Positions 1 through 10,001 of a stretch of 10,453 nt of DNA are shown here, one piece after another. Position 1 is the first letter of the stretch. Each line of letters starts with the position of its first letter. The notes below the pieces were generated by a model that was given only the letters and a program-made list of their open reading frames with translations, was not told the DNA's origin and made no database searches. The position numbers were made by a program, and so were the translations under genes. This stretch comes from Euperipatoides rowelli (lineage: Eukaryota; Onychophora; Udeonychophora; Euonychophora; Peripatopsidae). The stretch is from NCBI GenBank assembly GCA_003024985.2, contig PXIH01S0012316.1; one strand, given 5' to 3'.

Positions 1-115
1 TAAAATTAATAAACTGTAATATGATTAATTTAATAATTTTTCTAAATAAATAAAAATTAAAACTAAATCACACTGNAAAACCGAAATAGTATCATTTGTA
101 TGACGTGTCGGCGAG

Positions 116-157
116 ATTTTAAAATTTAGATTTTAAAAAATCTAAATTTTTTAAAAT
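116..157. repeat. AT-rich foldback (inverted repeat)
   Basis: A perfect 14-bp inverted repeat (121-134 against 137-150) around a 2-base loop. The arms resume outside as 116-120 and 153-157 after a two-T bulge, giving a near-perfect 19-bp stem. A separate 12-bp palindrome TTCAAATTTGAA lies at 170-181. Together they may be the core or end of a small foldback element. AT-rich DNA makes short palindromes common, but 14 perfect bases plus the extension exceeds the usual background. Confidence 0.6.
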
Positions 158-679
158 GCTCCGATTAAGTTCAAATTTGAAATTTGTGTTACCCTAGAGG
201 TCTAGAATCACATGGGGGTGCTAGAGGGCCCAACTGAATTCCGTCATTTTAGACAATGAAAATAGACTTGCCCATTTTTGGGTGGGATAGGGGGGAGAGC
301 AAATAACATGGAGTGTTTACCATAGTTCCAAACATGACACAAAATTCTGGGGCTCCCCCAAAAAATTAACGTCGATTTCAACGGGTTTCAACTAGTTTAT
401 TATGAAAACAATAGTCATGATAGACGTAGAGCTTTTGTATATCAGCAACTGGTTTAAATTATCCCAGACTTTTACACACTTACAGTATATTCAAGCATGT
501 AAAACTGCTGCGTTAAGCGATTTCAAATTTATAATCTGTCAAATAGCCTTGTGAAAAATTGGGCTTTGGTTACTAAAATTTGGTATATATAACTTCTTTT
601 CAACATGGACAGCAGGGCAAACTGTGAATTTTGGTATTATTATTTTTCTAAACTCTTTTTAATAGGAATAGATATGTAT

Positions 680-1152
680 AGTCCGTGCTGTGAATGCTAG
701 GGTAATTACCTATTTTAGGGTGATTTCGGAGAGTGTAGGGTGCAATTTAGGGTAAAGCAAGTTTAAAGGTATTTTAGGGTAATGGTAACAACAAATAAGT
801 ACACAAAAATTTGAACAAAAAATACAAAAAAAATACCCTAATTTTTACTATTACAGTCAGGACTTACAAATTTGTGGTCTTTATATGTAGGCCTATGTAT
901 ATTTCTAAGTAGCCCAATATACTATCAGATTTGGTGGTGCTGGGAGTTAAATGCTGAAAATGATGCTCTGTCTGTAATCTGTATAAGTACTCTGACTGGC
1001 TCTGATTGTAGCATCATCAGCACTTGATACTAATATACTATTGGTTGTATTTTAAAATGTCAGGGTTAAATTTAAAAAATTTAGGGTAATCTAGATTAAC
1101 TTTGGCAGTGGTGTAGGGTAAATGGAACCCTCAGATTCACAGCACTGTGTCT
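680..1152. mobile_element. Candidate small inverted-repeat element (MITE-like), TAGGGT-rich
   Basis: GTGCTGTGAAT at 685-695 is repeated in inverted orientation as ATTCACAGCAC at 1135-1145. The similarity continues inward with AGGGT and outward with TAG after small gaps. Between the arms the hexamer TAGGGT occurs at 698, 716, 736, 748, 775, 1082 and 1114, and its complement at 835, far above expectation for AT-rich DNA. No coding frame is present, so it would be non-autonomous. No clear target-site duplication or superfamily signature could be assigned. The alternative is a diverged minisatellite with a chance inverted match. Confidence 0.35.
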
Positions 1153-1547
1153 AGTACTTTTCAAATTAAAAAAAAAATAGCTTTTTTTTTTTAATAACAG
1201 GTCAATAATATTTATTATAAACAAGAGGGAAAGGAACTGCTTTGTTTTATTTTATAATTAAAATCAAAGAAAGATTTGATATGTATTTTTAAACTTTTAT
1301 TGTCCTGAATTAAGTAGGTCTCAAAAAAACTGTCTGACTTGATTTTTCTCTGTTGCACAAATTATAATATATTTATTACAAAACAATCAAATAACAATGT
1401 TAAGGGTTAAAATTATGTTTTTACTACAAAGTTCTCTAAGGTAGTTTTTTTTAAGCTTTCTACTCCTTTATAAGCAACATTGATCTGTGATATATACTGT
1501 AATTCACATCTATTATTTTTTAAAATATATGCTAGATATAATTTTAA

Positions 1548-2103
<556 letters not shown>

Positions 2104-4030
2104 TGATAATCGTAGCATTATTTTTTTTAACGCTTTCATATAAAATAAAGTGGAAAAAATTTAAGCTAATGTACTGTAGCTTTCCCGCATAATAATATTA
2201 CGGTAAACATTTTTTTAAGAGTCCAGATTTTACATTTGTGAACTTGGATACTTTTTTTATTTTATTTTTAAAATGTCCATTTTAAAATGAGATTGGTGCC
2301 CCCCTTCTCCGAGATTTGATATATTTTTCTATTTTCTTTTGTATCATCCCTGAAAAAAAAAATTTCCTCCTCTATGCTAAGGATCAAGAAAATATTTACT
2401 TGCTCTTAACGTTTCATGATTAGCATGATCCTGCTGTTATTTAGTACATAGATTTATCTACGGGCACTTTTTATTTAAGAAAAAAACATTATTTTTGTCT
2501 AAATTGGTAGTTCTTCTCATATCAGCGGATGCATTTTATGACATTTGTACCATTTGATCCAGGAATTCAATGTGAGGATAATATTAATTTTTCTCTCAAC
2601 ATAAATGGGAGATCATCTTGTATACTTCTTCTTTTCATAACCTATTTTTTTTTTACATAGCAAGGAAGTCATTGTATTAGCGATAAAAATTTAATTCTAA
2701 AATCCAGAGGAAAAAAATTCTCTATCAATTTAGTTTAGTTTATTCACATATTCTACGGCATATATCTGTTACAGAGAATGATTTATAAAATTTATGTACA
2801 TAAACAATAAATATAAGAAATACTAAAATATAATTAAGTACAGTATATATAAACTATTTAATATGAAGGCAAGACTGTACACTTAACTTAGTTGAGATGT
2901 TCAATTGTTACCATTATACTGTAAGTCTTTGAACTCATGAAAATTAATAAATGGTGAAATAGCCATTAAATTACATAAATTGGCTAATCTAATTGTGGAG
3001 TTATTAAATTTTTAGAGTTTGCATGAGAATGGTAAAAAAAATAAGTCATAGTATTGAAGCATTAAGACAAACAGTTGAAAGTAAATCTTCACGATCTATA
3101 TTTGAGTAAAAATAATATTAAAAAATGCTAAATCCAAAAGTTTTCTTCTCTCCCTCAACAATCTTAGATTAAATATCCCACACGTATATCAATGATTGTG
3201 ATGCCACAGAAAAGTTCCTACGTAAACGCAAATATGGAAATCAGCATTAGGAAGTGGAGAATAATTTACTGGTGTTTTTATGAGTGTTCATTATGCCATA
3301 TACTGTACACTTAGAGTGAAGCAATATATCTTTAGAGGTGCAACAATGGTACAAATTTACCTGTGCTCATTTCATCCCATAAAATCATTATTTGTGATTA
3401 AACAACAAGGCTAAGAAAGTAGAAAAGCACATCAAAATAATGAAAATATTCACAAGCATGAGATATAGAAAAGAACTTAATATTGTATTAATATTTTTAA
3501 TAATATTTTTTAAATTACTTTAAAAACAAGCAAACTATTTTTCACCTTAATAATCTTTTCTATACACTGTCCTATATTAGAAATGACAATTGCAGACCAT
3601 TAAATTAATTTATGCTTCGTATACAAATTCTATTAGTAAAAATAAGAAAACATATAAATCAATTGTATGTAAAGAATATTAAAAAAATTGATTGGAAAGG
3701 CTTATCATAATGAAGATCTTCTATTTTAATGTATGGTTACTCCAAATCCATCTAAAAATCTATATTAGAAAAATTTTTATAATATCTGAATTTCCAACCT
3801 ATACGTTCTAGGGTCTAAACATTCTGGGTACAGGCTTGACCAAAAAGTATCTGAAAAAATATGTATATCTTTAAATTGTTATTAATCTGTCAAATTTATA
3901 ATACAATTTTACTATCAATATCAATTTTCTGGGATAAAAATAATTATTCATAAATCAGTATTATTTAAAAAAAATTTTTTTTTTTTTTGGTCCTCATTGT
4001 AGAAAAAAAAAAGTATAATCCTAAAGCAAA

Positions 4031-4800
4031 GATGATATTAATTAAAGACAAGAAAAATGCACCTGGTGCATTTCATATGCACATGATATAAAATAAAGAT
4101 GGAAAGCGCCACCTGATAGATCTACCAACCAAAATGCAAATCTGGGACATAAATCAACTTGCATCGGAATTAAGTTCAAGAAAAATTCTGAATTTATGTG
4201 ATCACAAATAAGACATTCACCTCAATTATCAATGAGAACTTTCAACCCCTTTAGAGTTGGCAGTGGAAAGAAATTTCAGTTTAAATCAGAAATAAAAAAT
4301 TTCCTTTTTGAGGAGAAGGCAGAATGACATTGAGTTATCTGTTTTGTGGAAATATCTCATATGCTCATTTAGTCAAGTCAGGATGAAATAAGATAGTCTG
4401 CATTCTGATTCATCAATCTACTATGCACATGATGGAAATTAAAGCCACAGAAGTATCCGCAACTTCTCTCCCATGTGCAGTACATGATGTTAATTAAAGA
4501 CCAGAAAAATACCCTTGGTGCATTTCATATGCACATGATATAAAGTAAAGATGACAAGAGCCCCCTGATAGATCTCCCATGCATATGGTATAAATTAAAG
4601 ACTACAAAGGTGCTACCTGATGCAGCACAAATGCACATAATATAAATTAAAGAGCCTAGAAGCTCTTCATTGGCACATATAAAGTAAGACCATAGAAACA
4701 TCTTTATGCATCCACCATGTATGGTACCCAAGCAAATGGTATAAATTAAAGAAGAAAGAATTGCTCCCTGGTGCATTATAATAAGATAGAGTCTGTCACC
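4031..4800. repeat. Degenerate ~50-bp tandem repeat array (minisatellite)
   Basis: A core resembling ATGCACATGATATAAATTAA followed by AGA recurs at about 4031, 4077, 4423, 4481, 4529, 4579, 4631, 4672 (deleted form) and 4730. In the best-preserved part the spacing is 48-58 bases. Between cores many units carry CCTGGTGCATTTCAT or CCTGATAGATCT. The interval 4141-4410 is more degenerate, with weak matches such as those near 4361. A 92-bp segment spanning two units is duplicated at an offset of 452 bases. The periodic minus-strand open frame at 4525-4827, repeating SLIYIMCI-like blocks, follows from this array and shows no other coding sign. Confidence 0.8.
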
Positions 4801-5270
4801 TTGGGATTGTAGGATGAAGCTAAACATAGGTCACAACAGAAAATATAAAATATAAACAATGCTAGTCTCAATAAGAGCGCCATCTTTATTAAATATCTTC
4901 ATTTAACCCGAATAAATCATATTAACACCCTCCAACAACATGATCTTTCCAGTGCTAATACGACTAGAATAATAATAATACGTGTTATAATAGTTTAACG
5001 TGATTGATATAATTAACATTTAAATCTGATAAATATGGTTTGTGATTATGAAATGTAAACTCATGGAGATATATTTATTATCTATATATTAATACGTGAA
5101 GGGAAAACTTTGGATCCCTTTTTAAGCATATTGGGCGCACGGAGGAGTGTGAGATTTGGCAGAGTTAAAGTTTATATGGAGAGGGAGTGCAATGAGCTAA
5201 AATTTATATATAAAATTAAAACATTCATTGCTTAGCGTTGTGGCGGCTTTTTACAAAGGAATTTCTTTTT

Positions 5271-5285
5271 GGTCGAATTTCGACC
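5271..5285. repeat. Perfect 7-bp inverted repeat GGTCGAA-T-TTCGACC
   Basis: Two perfect 7-base arms separated by one base, unusually GC-rich for this intron. It lies 7 bases before a second hairpin (5293-5320), so the pair may be the subterminal part of an unidentified element or a structured transcript segment. No tRNA A-box or cloverleaf partner is visible. Confidence 0.5.
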
Positions 5286-5292
5286 AACACTG

Positions 5293-5320
5293 GAGGCCTA
5301 GTATAATATAAATAGGCCTC
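5293..5320. repeat. 8-bp inverted repeat GAGGCCTA/TAGGCCTC with 12-base loop
   Basis: The arms 5293-5300 and 5313-5320 are perfect complements, each containing the palindrome AGGCCT. The 12-base loop is AT only. It is adjacent to the 5271-5285 palindrome. The function is unknown. Confidence 0.5.
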
Positions 5321-6769
5321 ATACTATAGTTGATACTAGAGAGGAAATGAGGGACAATCAATAAAACATTATGCCAGTCATATAAAAATAATTGAGAAAG
5401 TCTATTTCCCAAAACTATATATTTCATAGTGATCATTTGAGGACAAACAGATCAGCAAATATTTACCATTCTATCATTTAACGATGTTACCGGGTTTATT
5501 TTACAAATAAAATAGAACCACCAGGTAAAGCTGATAAATCTGTGTCAAATGTAAAAACATTTTAAATTTAAAAGGTTCTCAAATAATTAAACATTTCAAT
5601 CAAATTATTCAAATGGCAAATCATCTTTAGTCTAGTGGCTTCTCCTATATTCTTAAAGCTATCCTTCTCACGTAACTTTATGAAGACTAAACTTTGCGAT
5701 TCCAGAATGAGTGGAGATTCCCCATTTGATAAAACCAGCTAATCCTATTGGTTAAGAATAAAGCAAATCTACTGTAGAATTTCAAAGTCCAAGGCAATCA
5801 TCCTAAAACTATAAAATCATATCAAATCACTATTCAACATGCATCTGCTGCCGAAGCAAGACACTGTCATTCACCTCCACAAGCATCTCTCCAGCAAGAC
5901 AATAGAAAATCAGTATCCGACTCATTCCAAAACTTAAGACTCCTAGTGTCAACTTATATTTTATGTGTGCGATATTTGAATGTTTCATATAAAATTGCTA
6001 ATAAAAATAAATCTTAGTAAAACAAATTATTTGTTTAACTTAAAGGTTTTAATTTGTCCACGCTCACCATTTATAACATCTATTGACTACATAAATAAAG
6101 TGGGTAACTTTTATGAAATTACACTTAATTTAATGTATCTTTAAAATCAGACCTCATCTATCAGGTAAGCCCTGATCTCAAAAATAAAGTTGATCTCATA
6201 CCTTCTTCTAAAAATTCACCAACAATTTGCTGCATTATTTAAATTATCCTCTCCCATTCTTAAACAAAAATTACCCAATTAAAGTGCATGGAAGCTCACC
6301 CAGCACATGTCTGGATCAGAGATTTGAAGCGGAATATGTTAGGAACTGTACTTTCTTAAAAAGGTTCCAAACACTTGTAGAAATATTCTTCATTTTTCCA
6401 TTGTTATCCTATGCTAATCCAAATGAAAGACAATCACTATACTATAAATTATTTTTGATTATTTAAAAAGTGTAGCATTTTTAAATGAGATNAAAATAGA
6501 ATTTGATAGATCTACCAAATCTATTGTTGAAATCAATTCCCTAAAACTAATGACCCAGGAACTCTGTTATTGTCAGTTCCTGTCCATTGTTATTCACATC
6601 AACAATATGTTGGCCTTTAAAATGTATAATAATTATTTTTAAAGAAAATTAATTAGTAAAGTGGCAGGATAAAAGAAATTTATTCTTCATCCCTGACACT
6701 TGTAGATTTTACATATTATAAAGTTTATTGGGTTCCAAAACAAATTATAATAATGTAATTTCTTTTCAG

Positions 6770-6916
6770 TTTATGACCAAGAATCCATCAAAGCGGCTAG
6801 GTTGTGTTGTATCACATGGTACAGAGGCAGCCATTCAATCACATCCATTTTTTAAAGATATAGACTGGGAAGCCTTGGAATCAAGAAAAGTTAAACCCCC
6901 TTTCAAACCAAAAATT
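6770..6916 (+). CDS. Novel protein kinase C (epsilon-like), internal exon C: end of kinase domain
   Basis: Exactly 49 codons, phase 0 on both sides, with acceptor TTTCTTTTCAG and consensus donor ATT|GTAAGT. It begins [11 protein letters not shown], the AGC-kinase end-of-C-lobe motif (Arg-Leu-Gly), continues through HPFFKDIDW and ends KPPFKPKI, the start of the AGC C-terminal extension. Length equals that of the matching human PKC epsilon segment by my count. The divergent middle ([13 protein letters not shown]) is the part of the kinase core that normally varies between species. The following exon should supply about 48 residues with the NFD motif, turn motif and hydrophobic motif; none of these can be found between 6917 and 10453. 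Retaining the intron would add seven residues and stop at 6938-6940, giving a kinase without its regulatory tail; there is no direct evidence that this happens. Confidence 0.94.
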
Positions 6917-7012
6917 GTAAGTTTGTTCAAACTTTCTTAATTGTTTTAACTATAGTATTTATTGCATGTAAGATATACTGTACAATTATCATTTAGCTGT
7001 CATACCAAAAAT

Positions 7013-7087
7013 CAGGTATGGAAAAAGTGCCGTAGTCTGGTAGTTAGGCTACCCGAAGATTTTCTCTTTGAACCGAAGGAAATGGAA
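7013..7087 (+). pseudogene. Possible bacterial-type VapB/AbrB-fold antitoxin-like fragment (doubtful)
   Basis: In one plus frame, 25 codons read with the pattern W-K-K-x-R-S-x-x-V-R-L-P-x-D-F-x-F-E-x-x-E-x-E (Trp at 7019, RS at 7031-7036, VRLP at 7043-7054, DFLFE at 7058-7072). This pattern resembles the N-terminal swapped-hairpin domain of VapB/VagC-type antitoxins of bacterial toxin-antitoxin pairs, which bind DNA and neutralise a partner nuclease. The stretch is also more GC-rich than its surroundings. There is no methionine start, no bacterial ribosome site and no neighbouring toxin frame. The frame runs into simple repeat, and an unresolved base lies at 7089. It could be a fossil bacterial insertion, an unrelated repeat fragment or coincidence. 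The similarity is judged from memory of the family. Confidence 0.2.
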
Positions 7088-7097
7088 ANAGTAGTAT

Positions 7098-7160
7098 ATG
7101 TATTGTATACTGTATACATAGAAACATTTTATATAATATATATACGGTATACATATACAG
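7098..7160. repeat. TATAC/GTATAC-type simple repeat
   Basis: An alternating purine-pyrimidine stretch with GTATACTGTATAC and TATATACGGTATAC blocks. It belongs to the same TACTGTA-like sequence class as 7497-7660 and is not coding. Confidence 0.6.
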
Positions 7161-7496
7161 ATTTCACACTTCAAGTTAAATCCGTGAATTATTTAACTTT
7201 ATATTGAGCTCCAAATTTTAAAATAAATTTTGAAAATGTTCCCTATTGATTTCTATACATCGGTGAACTTCTAAAGTTTTGAGTGGCATGTTTATGCGAC
7301 TTATTTCAAAAGTAAGTTTCCTCCTTAAAGATTTGTTGTTCATTCGTGAAATTCATTAGTGTCAGTTGAATTTCACTTACAGCCGTAAGGATTGAGAGTT
7401 GTTCACTAAACCGAAGATTTGATTTTAAGTGAGACATTTTTAATCACCATTTAATTTAATGATCCAGTTTTAAGTGTGCAACCCTTAAAATGTGTA

Positions 7497-7660
7497 TGTA
7501 TGTACAGTATTTACTGTATATACAGTATGTATACACAGTATATTTATATTATATACTGTATATATGCACATATACTGTATGATACTCAATGTGTGTGTAT
7601 ATATACAGTTTATCTGTATAGATACTGTATATACTATATAGGCATTATATTCATATGCAT
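7497..7660. repeat. TACTGTA/TACAGTA palindromic simple-repeat cluster
   Basis: About 160 bases of mixed TACTGTA, TACAGTA, GTGTGT and TATATA units, including a perfect 16-bp palindrome TACTGTATATACAGTA at 7512-7527. The open frames here on both strands (7476-7667 plus, 7485-7775 minus) are Tyr/Ile/Cys-rich low-complexity products of the repeat rather than genes. Confidence 0.75.
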
Positions 7661-8162
7661 ATTGTGATAACTTATTGTGACCAAATTCATCTTTTGCTCC
7701 CAGCTTCTTTATCATTTCATTTTTTTCAACAAAAACAAAAAATACAAAAAATAAATAAATAAACAGACTAAACATTTCTTTTATTTATCCAAATAAAAGA
7801 GGATGAAATGCAGCCAGTCACAATCCTAAATTTCTGTTTATAGTATGCGCCATTTCTGTTTCTACTTATGTCTGCCTTAGGCTGACATGAAAACTGCTGA
7901 TCACATACGTGATCTGTTCTGTTTTTGTGGTCACATGATACGATAGGCTGTTTTTTTTTTGTTGTTGTTATTTTAATATTTAAATATCATTATATTATTT
8001 ATCATTCTCTGTAGATTTTTACATTTGTAAATATATTCATTCTTAGCTTTACTACTTATGCCAGTATTCCACCAGCCATCTCTAATTCACACACACAAAA
8101 AAAAATAACTTATTGTGGATATAATTAAATTGTGATCTTTTAACACATGGTATTGAAAATAA

Positions 8163-8194
8163 AGGGGGGAGGGGGATTGGGGAAAAAAAAAAAA
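8163..8194. repeat. G-rich then A-rich low-complexity tract
   Basis: A GGGGGGAGGGGG-ATT-GGGG run followed by an A tract. Four G-runs close together could form a quadruplex on the plus strand. Nothing else is supported. Confidence 0.6.
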
Positions 8195-8792
8195 GATTTT
8201 TTTATAAGAAGAAAAAAAATATAATTACTGTGCAATAAATTTGTCGTATTTTTTAACGTTGATTATGTAATGCATTGTTATTTTTATTAAAATAATGTAA
8301 TGCTAAAAGTATACAATCTTGGCTTCTTAAAAAGATTTCCTGCTTTTCCTTCCCCACTTGAAATTTATAATTTTGTCAGTTAAAACACAGGTCTTATTTT
8401 TTTATAAGTCCTGTTGTATTTATTCCTCAAGTTGCCATATAAATGAAATAATCAGAAAAAGAGTAATAGAGCAGTAATAGCCATTTCCCAGAACTGACGA
8501 ATAAAATGGGCCAAAATTTATTTACTATAGTAAAGTAACGCAGTTGATTTTGAAAAAAGATAAAATATTTTATGTGTGAAAGACATTTTGTACAAGATCT
8601 GATGTTTTCAAATTTTAAATGATGGTTTGTTTTATTCATGCCAACATGTAAAATACTTTTAATTACATTTATTTTTAATACCCCTGAAAATTTTAATCAT
8701 GTTTGTCAAGAAGGGGGAAAAGTGTTAACTTATAAGGGGGGATTCCCCCTTTTTGCTAATTATTGTTAGTTTTCAAATGAGACTCCTTCCCT

Positions 8793-8805
8793 CCCCCCCC
8801 CCCCC
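8793..8805. repeat. C13 homopolymer
   Basis: Thirteen consecutive C, preceded by CCTTCCCT, rare in such AT-rich DNA. About 42-59 bases upstream lies a small inverted repeat AAGGGGG/CCCCCTT (8734-8740 and 8745-8751). Confidence 0.8.
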
Positions 8806-9117
8806 AATTCCTTTGCCCACTACCCCAGCATTGGACTTAGAAAGTCTAGGCCATTATACTGTGATGTGTTGTTGTATTCATCGTAGACTGATGATGTTTT
8901 AGAACTTTTGCTCTTTTTTAAGAGCCCTGAAAATATTATATATTTTCAACTTTAGTCTGATGAAATTAATTGGGTATTTTTTTTTTTTTAATGTATCATA
9001 ATTTTAACTACAAAAATAAACTGAAGCAAGAAATATATATACAGTGCATATGCAGTATATATAATTCTCGATTGTACTAAAAACAATTGGTCAAGAGGTA
9101 AAATTGTTCCTTTTACT

Positions 9118-9132
9118 AAAAAAAAAAAAAAA
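9118..9132. repeat. A15 homopolymer
   Basis: Fifteen consecutive A. It could be an old retroposed poly(A) tail, but there is no recognisable element or polyadenylation signal just upstream. Confidence 0.7.
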
Positions 9133-9642
9133 TTAAAGTAACAATCTGTTGGCAGAGTTTTTCATTCGTTGTATGACCCTGCCTTTCATCATTTTTAATA
9201 TTTTGTTTTTATGTGTAAAATTTCATTTATTTTTTTTCCATTGGGGGGAGGAAATAGCTTTTATGCTAAATTTTGAGGTACATTTCATCAGACTTTATTA
9301 AGCAAAAATGCTTCTGACTTCTAGTCTATTGAGATCTTGTAAAGTTTGTAGATAGATGTTTTTATGGTTCAGTAAACTTTGTCTCCCAGTACTGCAATGA
9401 AGTTCATTATTTTTAAAGTCTTATTTTTTATGTTCATTGTCCTGATAAAATACCTTTTTTTTTTAAACTTTATTTTATTCTTTTTTTTTTTTACTATATT
9501 TTTTTTATTTTGTCTGCATCTGGTATTTTTATGCCAGTCTTTTATGTTTATGCCAGTGACTGGGGAGATAACCATTGAGGCTGGTTAAAAGAGGGCGCTG
9601 CTGCCCCGCTAATATTTTTTTTTTGGCCATCTTGCAGCAGAC

Positions 9643-9674
9643 AATAAAGCATTGACCTGTTACAAAAAAAAAAA
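9643..9674 (+). promoter_or_regulatory. Polyadenylation-site-like sequence or retroposed poly(A) tail
   Basis: AATAAA at 9643-9648 is followed 15 bases later by A11 (9664-9674) and then a GT/T-rich stretch (GTGCTCATGTTTCTTGTC). The signal and GT-rich downstream element fit a real plus-strand cleavage site. The genomic A11 instead suggests the tail of a retroposed transcript or SINE whose body would include the GC-richer stretch at about 9551-9640. No target-site duplication was identified. The same site could in principle end a short PKC transcript that retains this intron. Confidence 0.35.
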
Positions 9675-9828
9675 GTGCTCATGTTTCTTGTCTTTATTTA
9701 ATTTTAATACCATCATTACCTAACACAAAAAATTTATTCAAACAAAACAAATTAATATATGATAATTCAAATAAAATGGTAATTCATATAAAGTTTTGAA
9801 TTGTTGCAAGGACATAGATTGTCACAGG

Positions 9829-9877
9829 CAGGGGTGGACTGAACCGGTAGGATAACGGGACATTCCCTACTAGGCCG
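9829..9877 (+). mobile_element. hAT-type terminal sequence starting CAGGGGTGGACTG
   Basis: The stretch begins CAGGGGTGGACTG (9829-9841), the form of terminal inverted repeat used by many animal hAT transposons, and continues with a self-complementary GC-richer segment (CCGGTAG ... GGGA-CAT-TCCC-TACTAGG). It is the only such GC-rich block in the neighbourhood and lies in the correct orientation, upstream of the transposase remnant at 10002-10175. The matching right end was looked for downstream and not seen, so the element is truncated, mutated or interrupted. Confidence 0.55.
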
Positions 9878-10001
9878 AGAAGCTAAATAAATGTAAATGT
9901 AAATGAAAAATGGTGAGCTGTGAAGGAAAGTAATTGTTATATAAATATAAAATGAATTGTACTGTATATTCAATGTTTAATATATATCAAAATACTGTAT
10001 A

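Noticed and set aside
698-780. Interstitial telomere repeat
   Set aside because: TAGGGT copies are not in tandem and spacing varies from 12 to 27 bases, so it is not a TTAGGG array.
4525-4827. 100-codon minus-strand open frame with repeated SLIYIMCI-like blocks
   Set aside because: The periodicity comes from the ~50-bp tandem repeat; no family resemblance and no splice or promoter context.
5271-5285. tRNA T-arm or tRNA-derived SINE
   Set aside because: The bases resemble a T-arm only loosely; no A-box, acceptor stem or cloverleaf can be drawn.
6227-6466. 79-codon plus-strand open frame
   Set aside because: No recognisable domain, no splice support, and it lies inside a PKC intron; length is unremarkable for AT-rich DNA.
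7001-7015. Micro-exon bounded by a TTTAG acceptor and CAG|GTATGG donor at 6996-7015
   Set aside because: It would encode nothing matching the PKC tail and would be only about 20 bases long.
7476-7775. Overlapping open frames on both strands over the TACTGTA cluster
   Set aside because: Low-complexity Tyr/Ile/Cys composition produced by simple repeats.
9369-9588. Open frames on both strands rich in Phe or Lys
   Set aside because: They reflect T-rich/A-rich tracts at about 9450-9510.
9767-9973. Minus-strand open frame containing SRPSRECPVILPVQSTPAC
   Set aside because: This is the hAT terminal sequence read backwards, a common false protein fragment.
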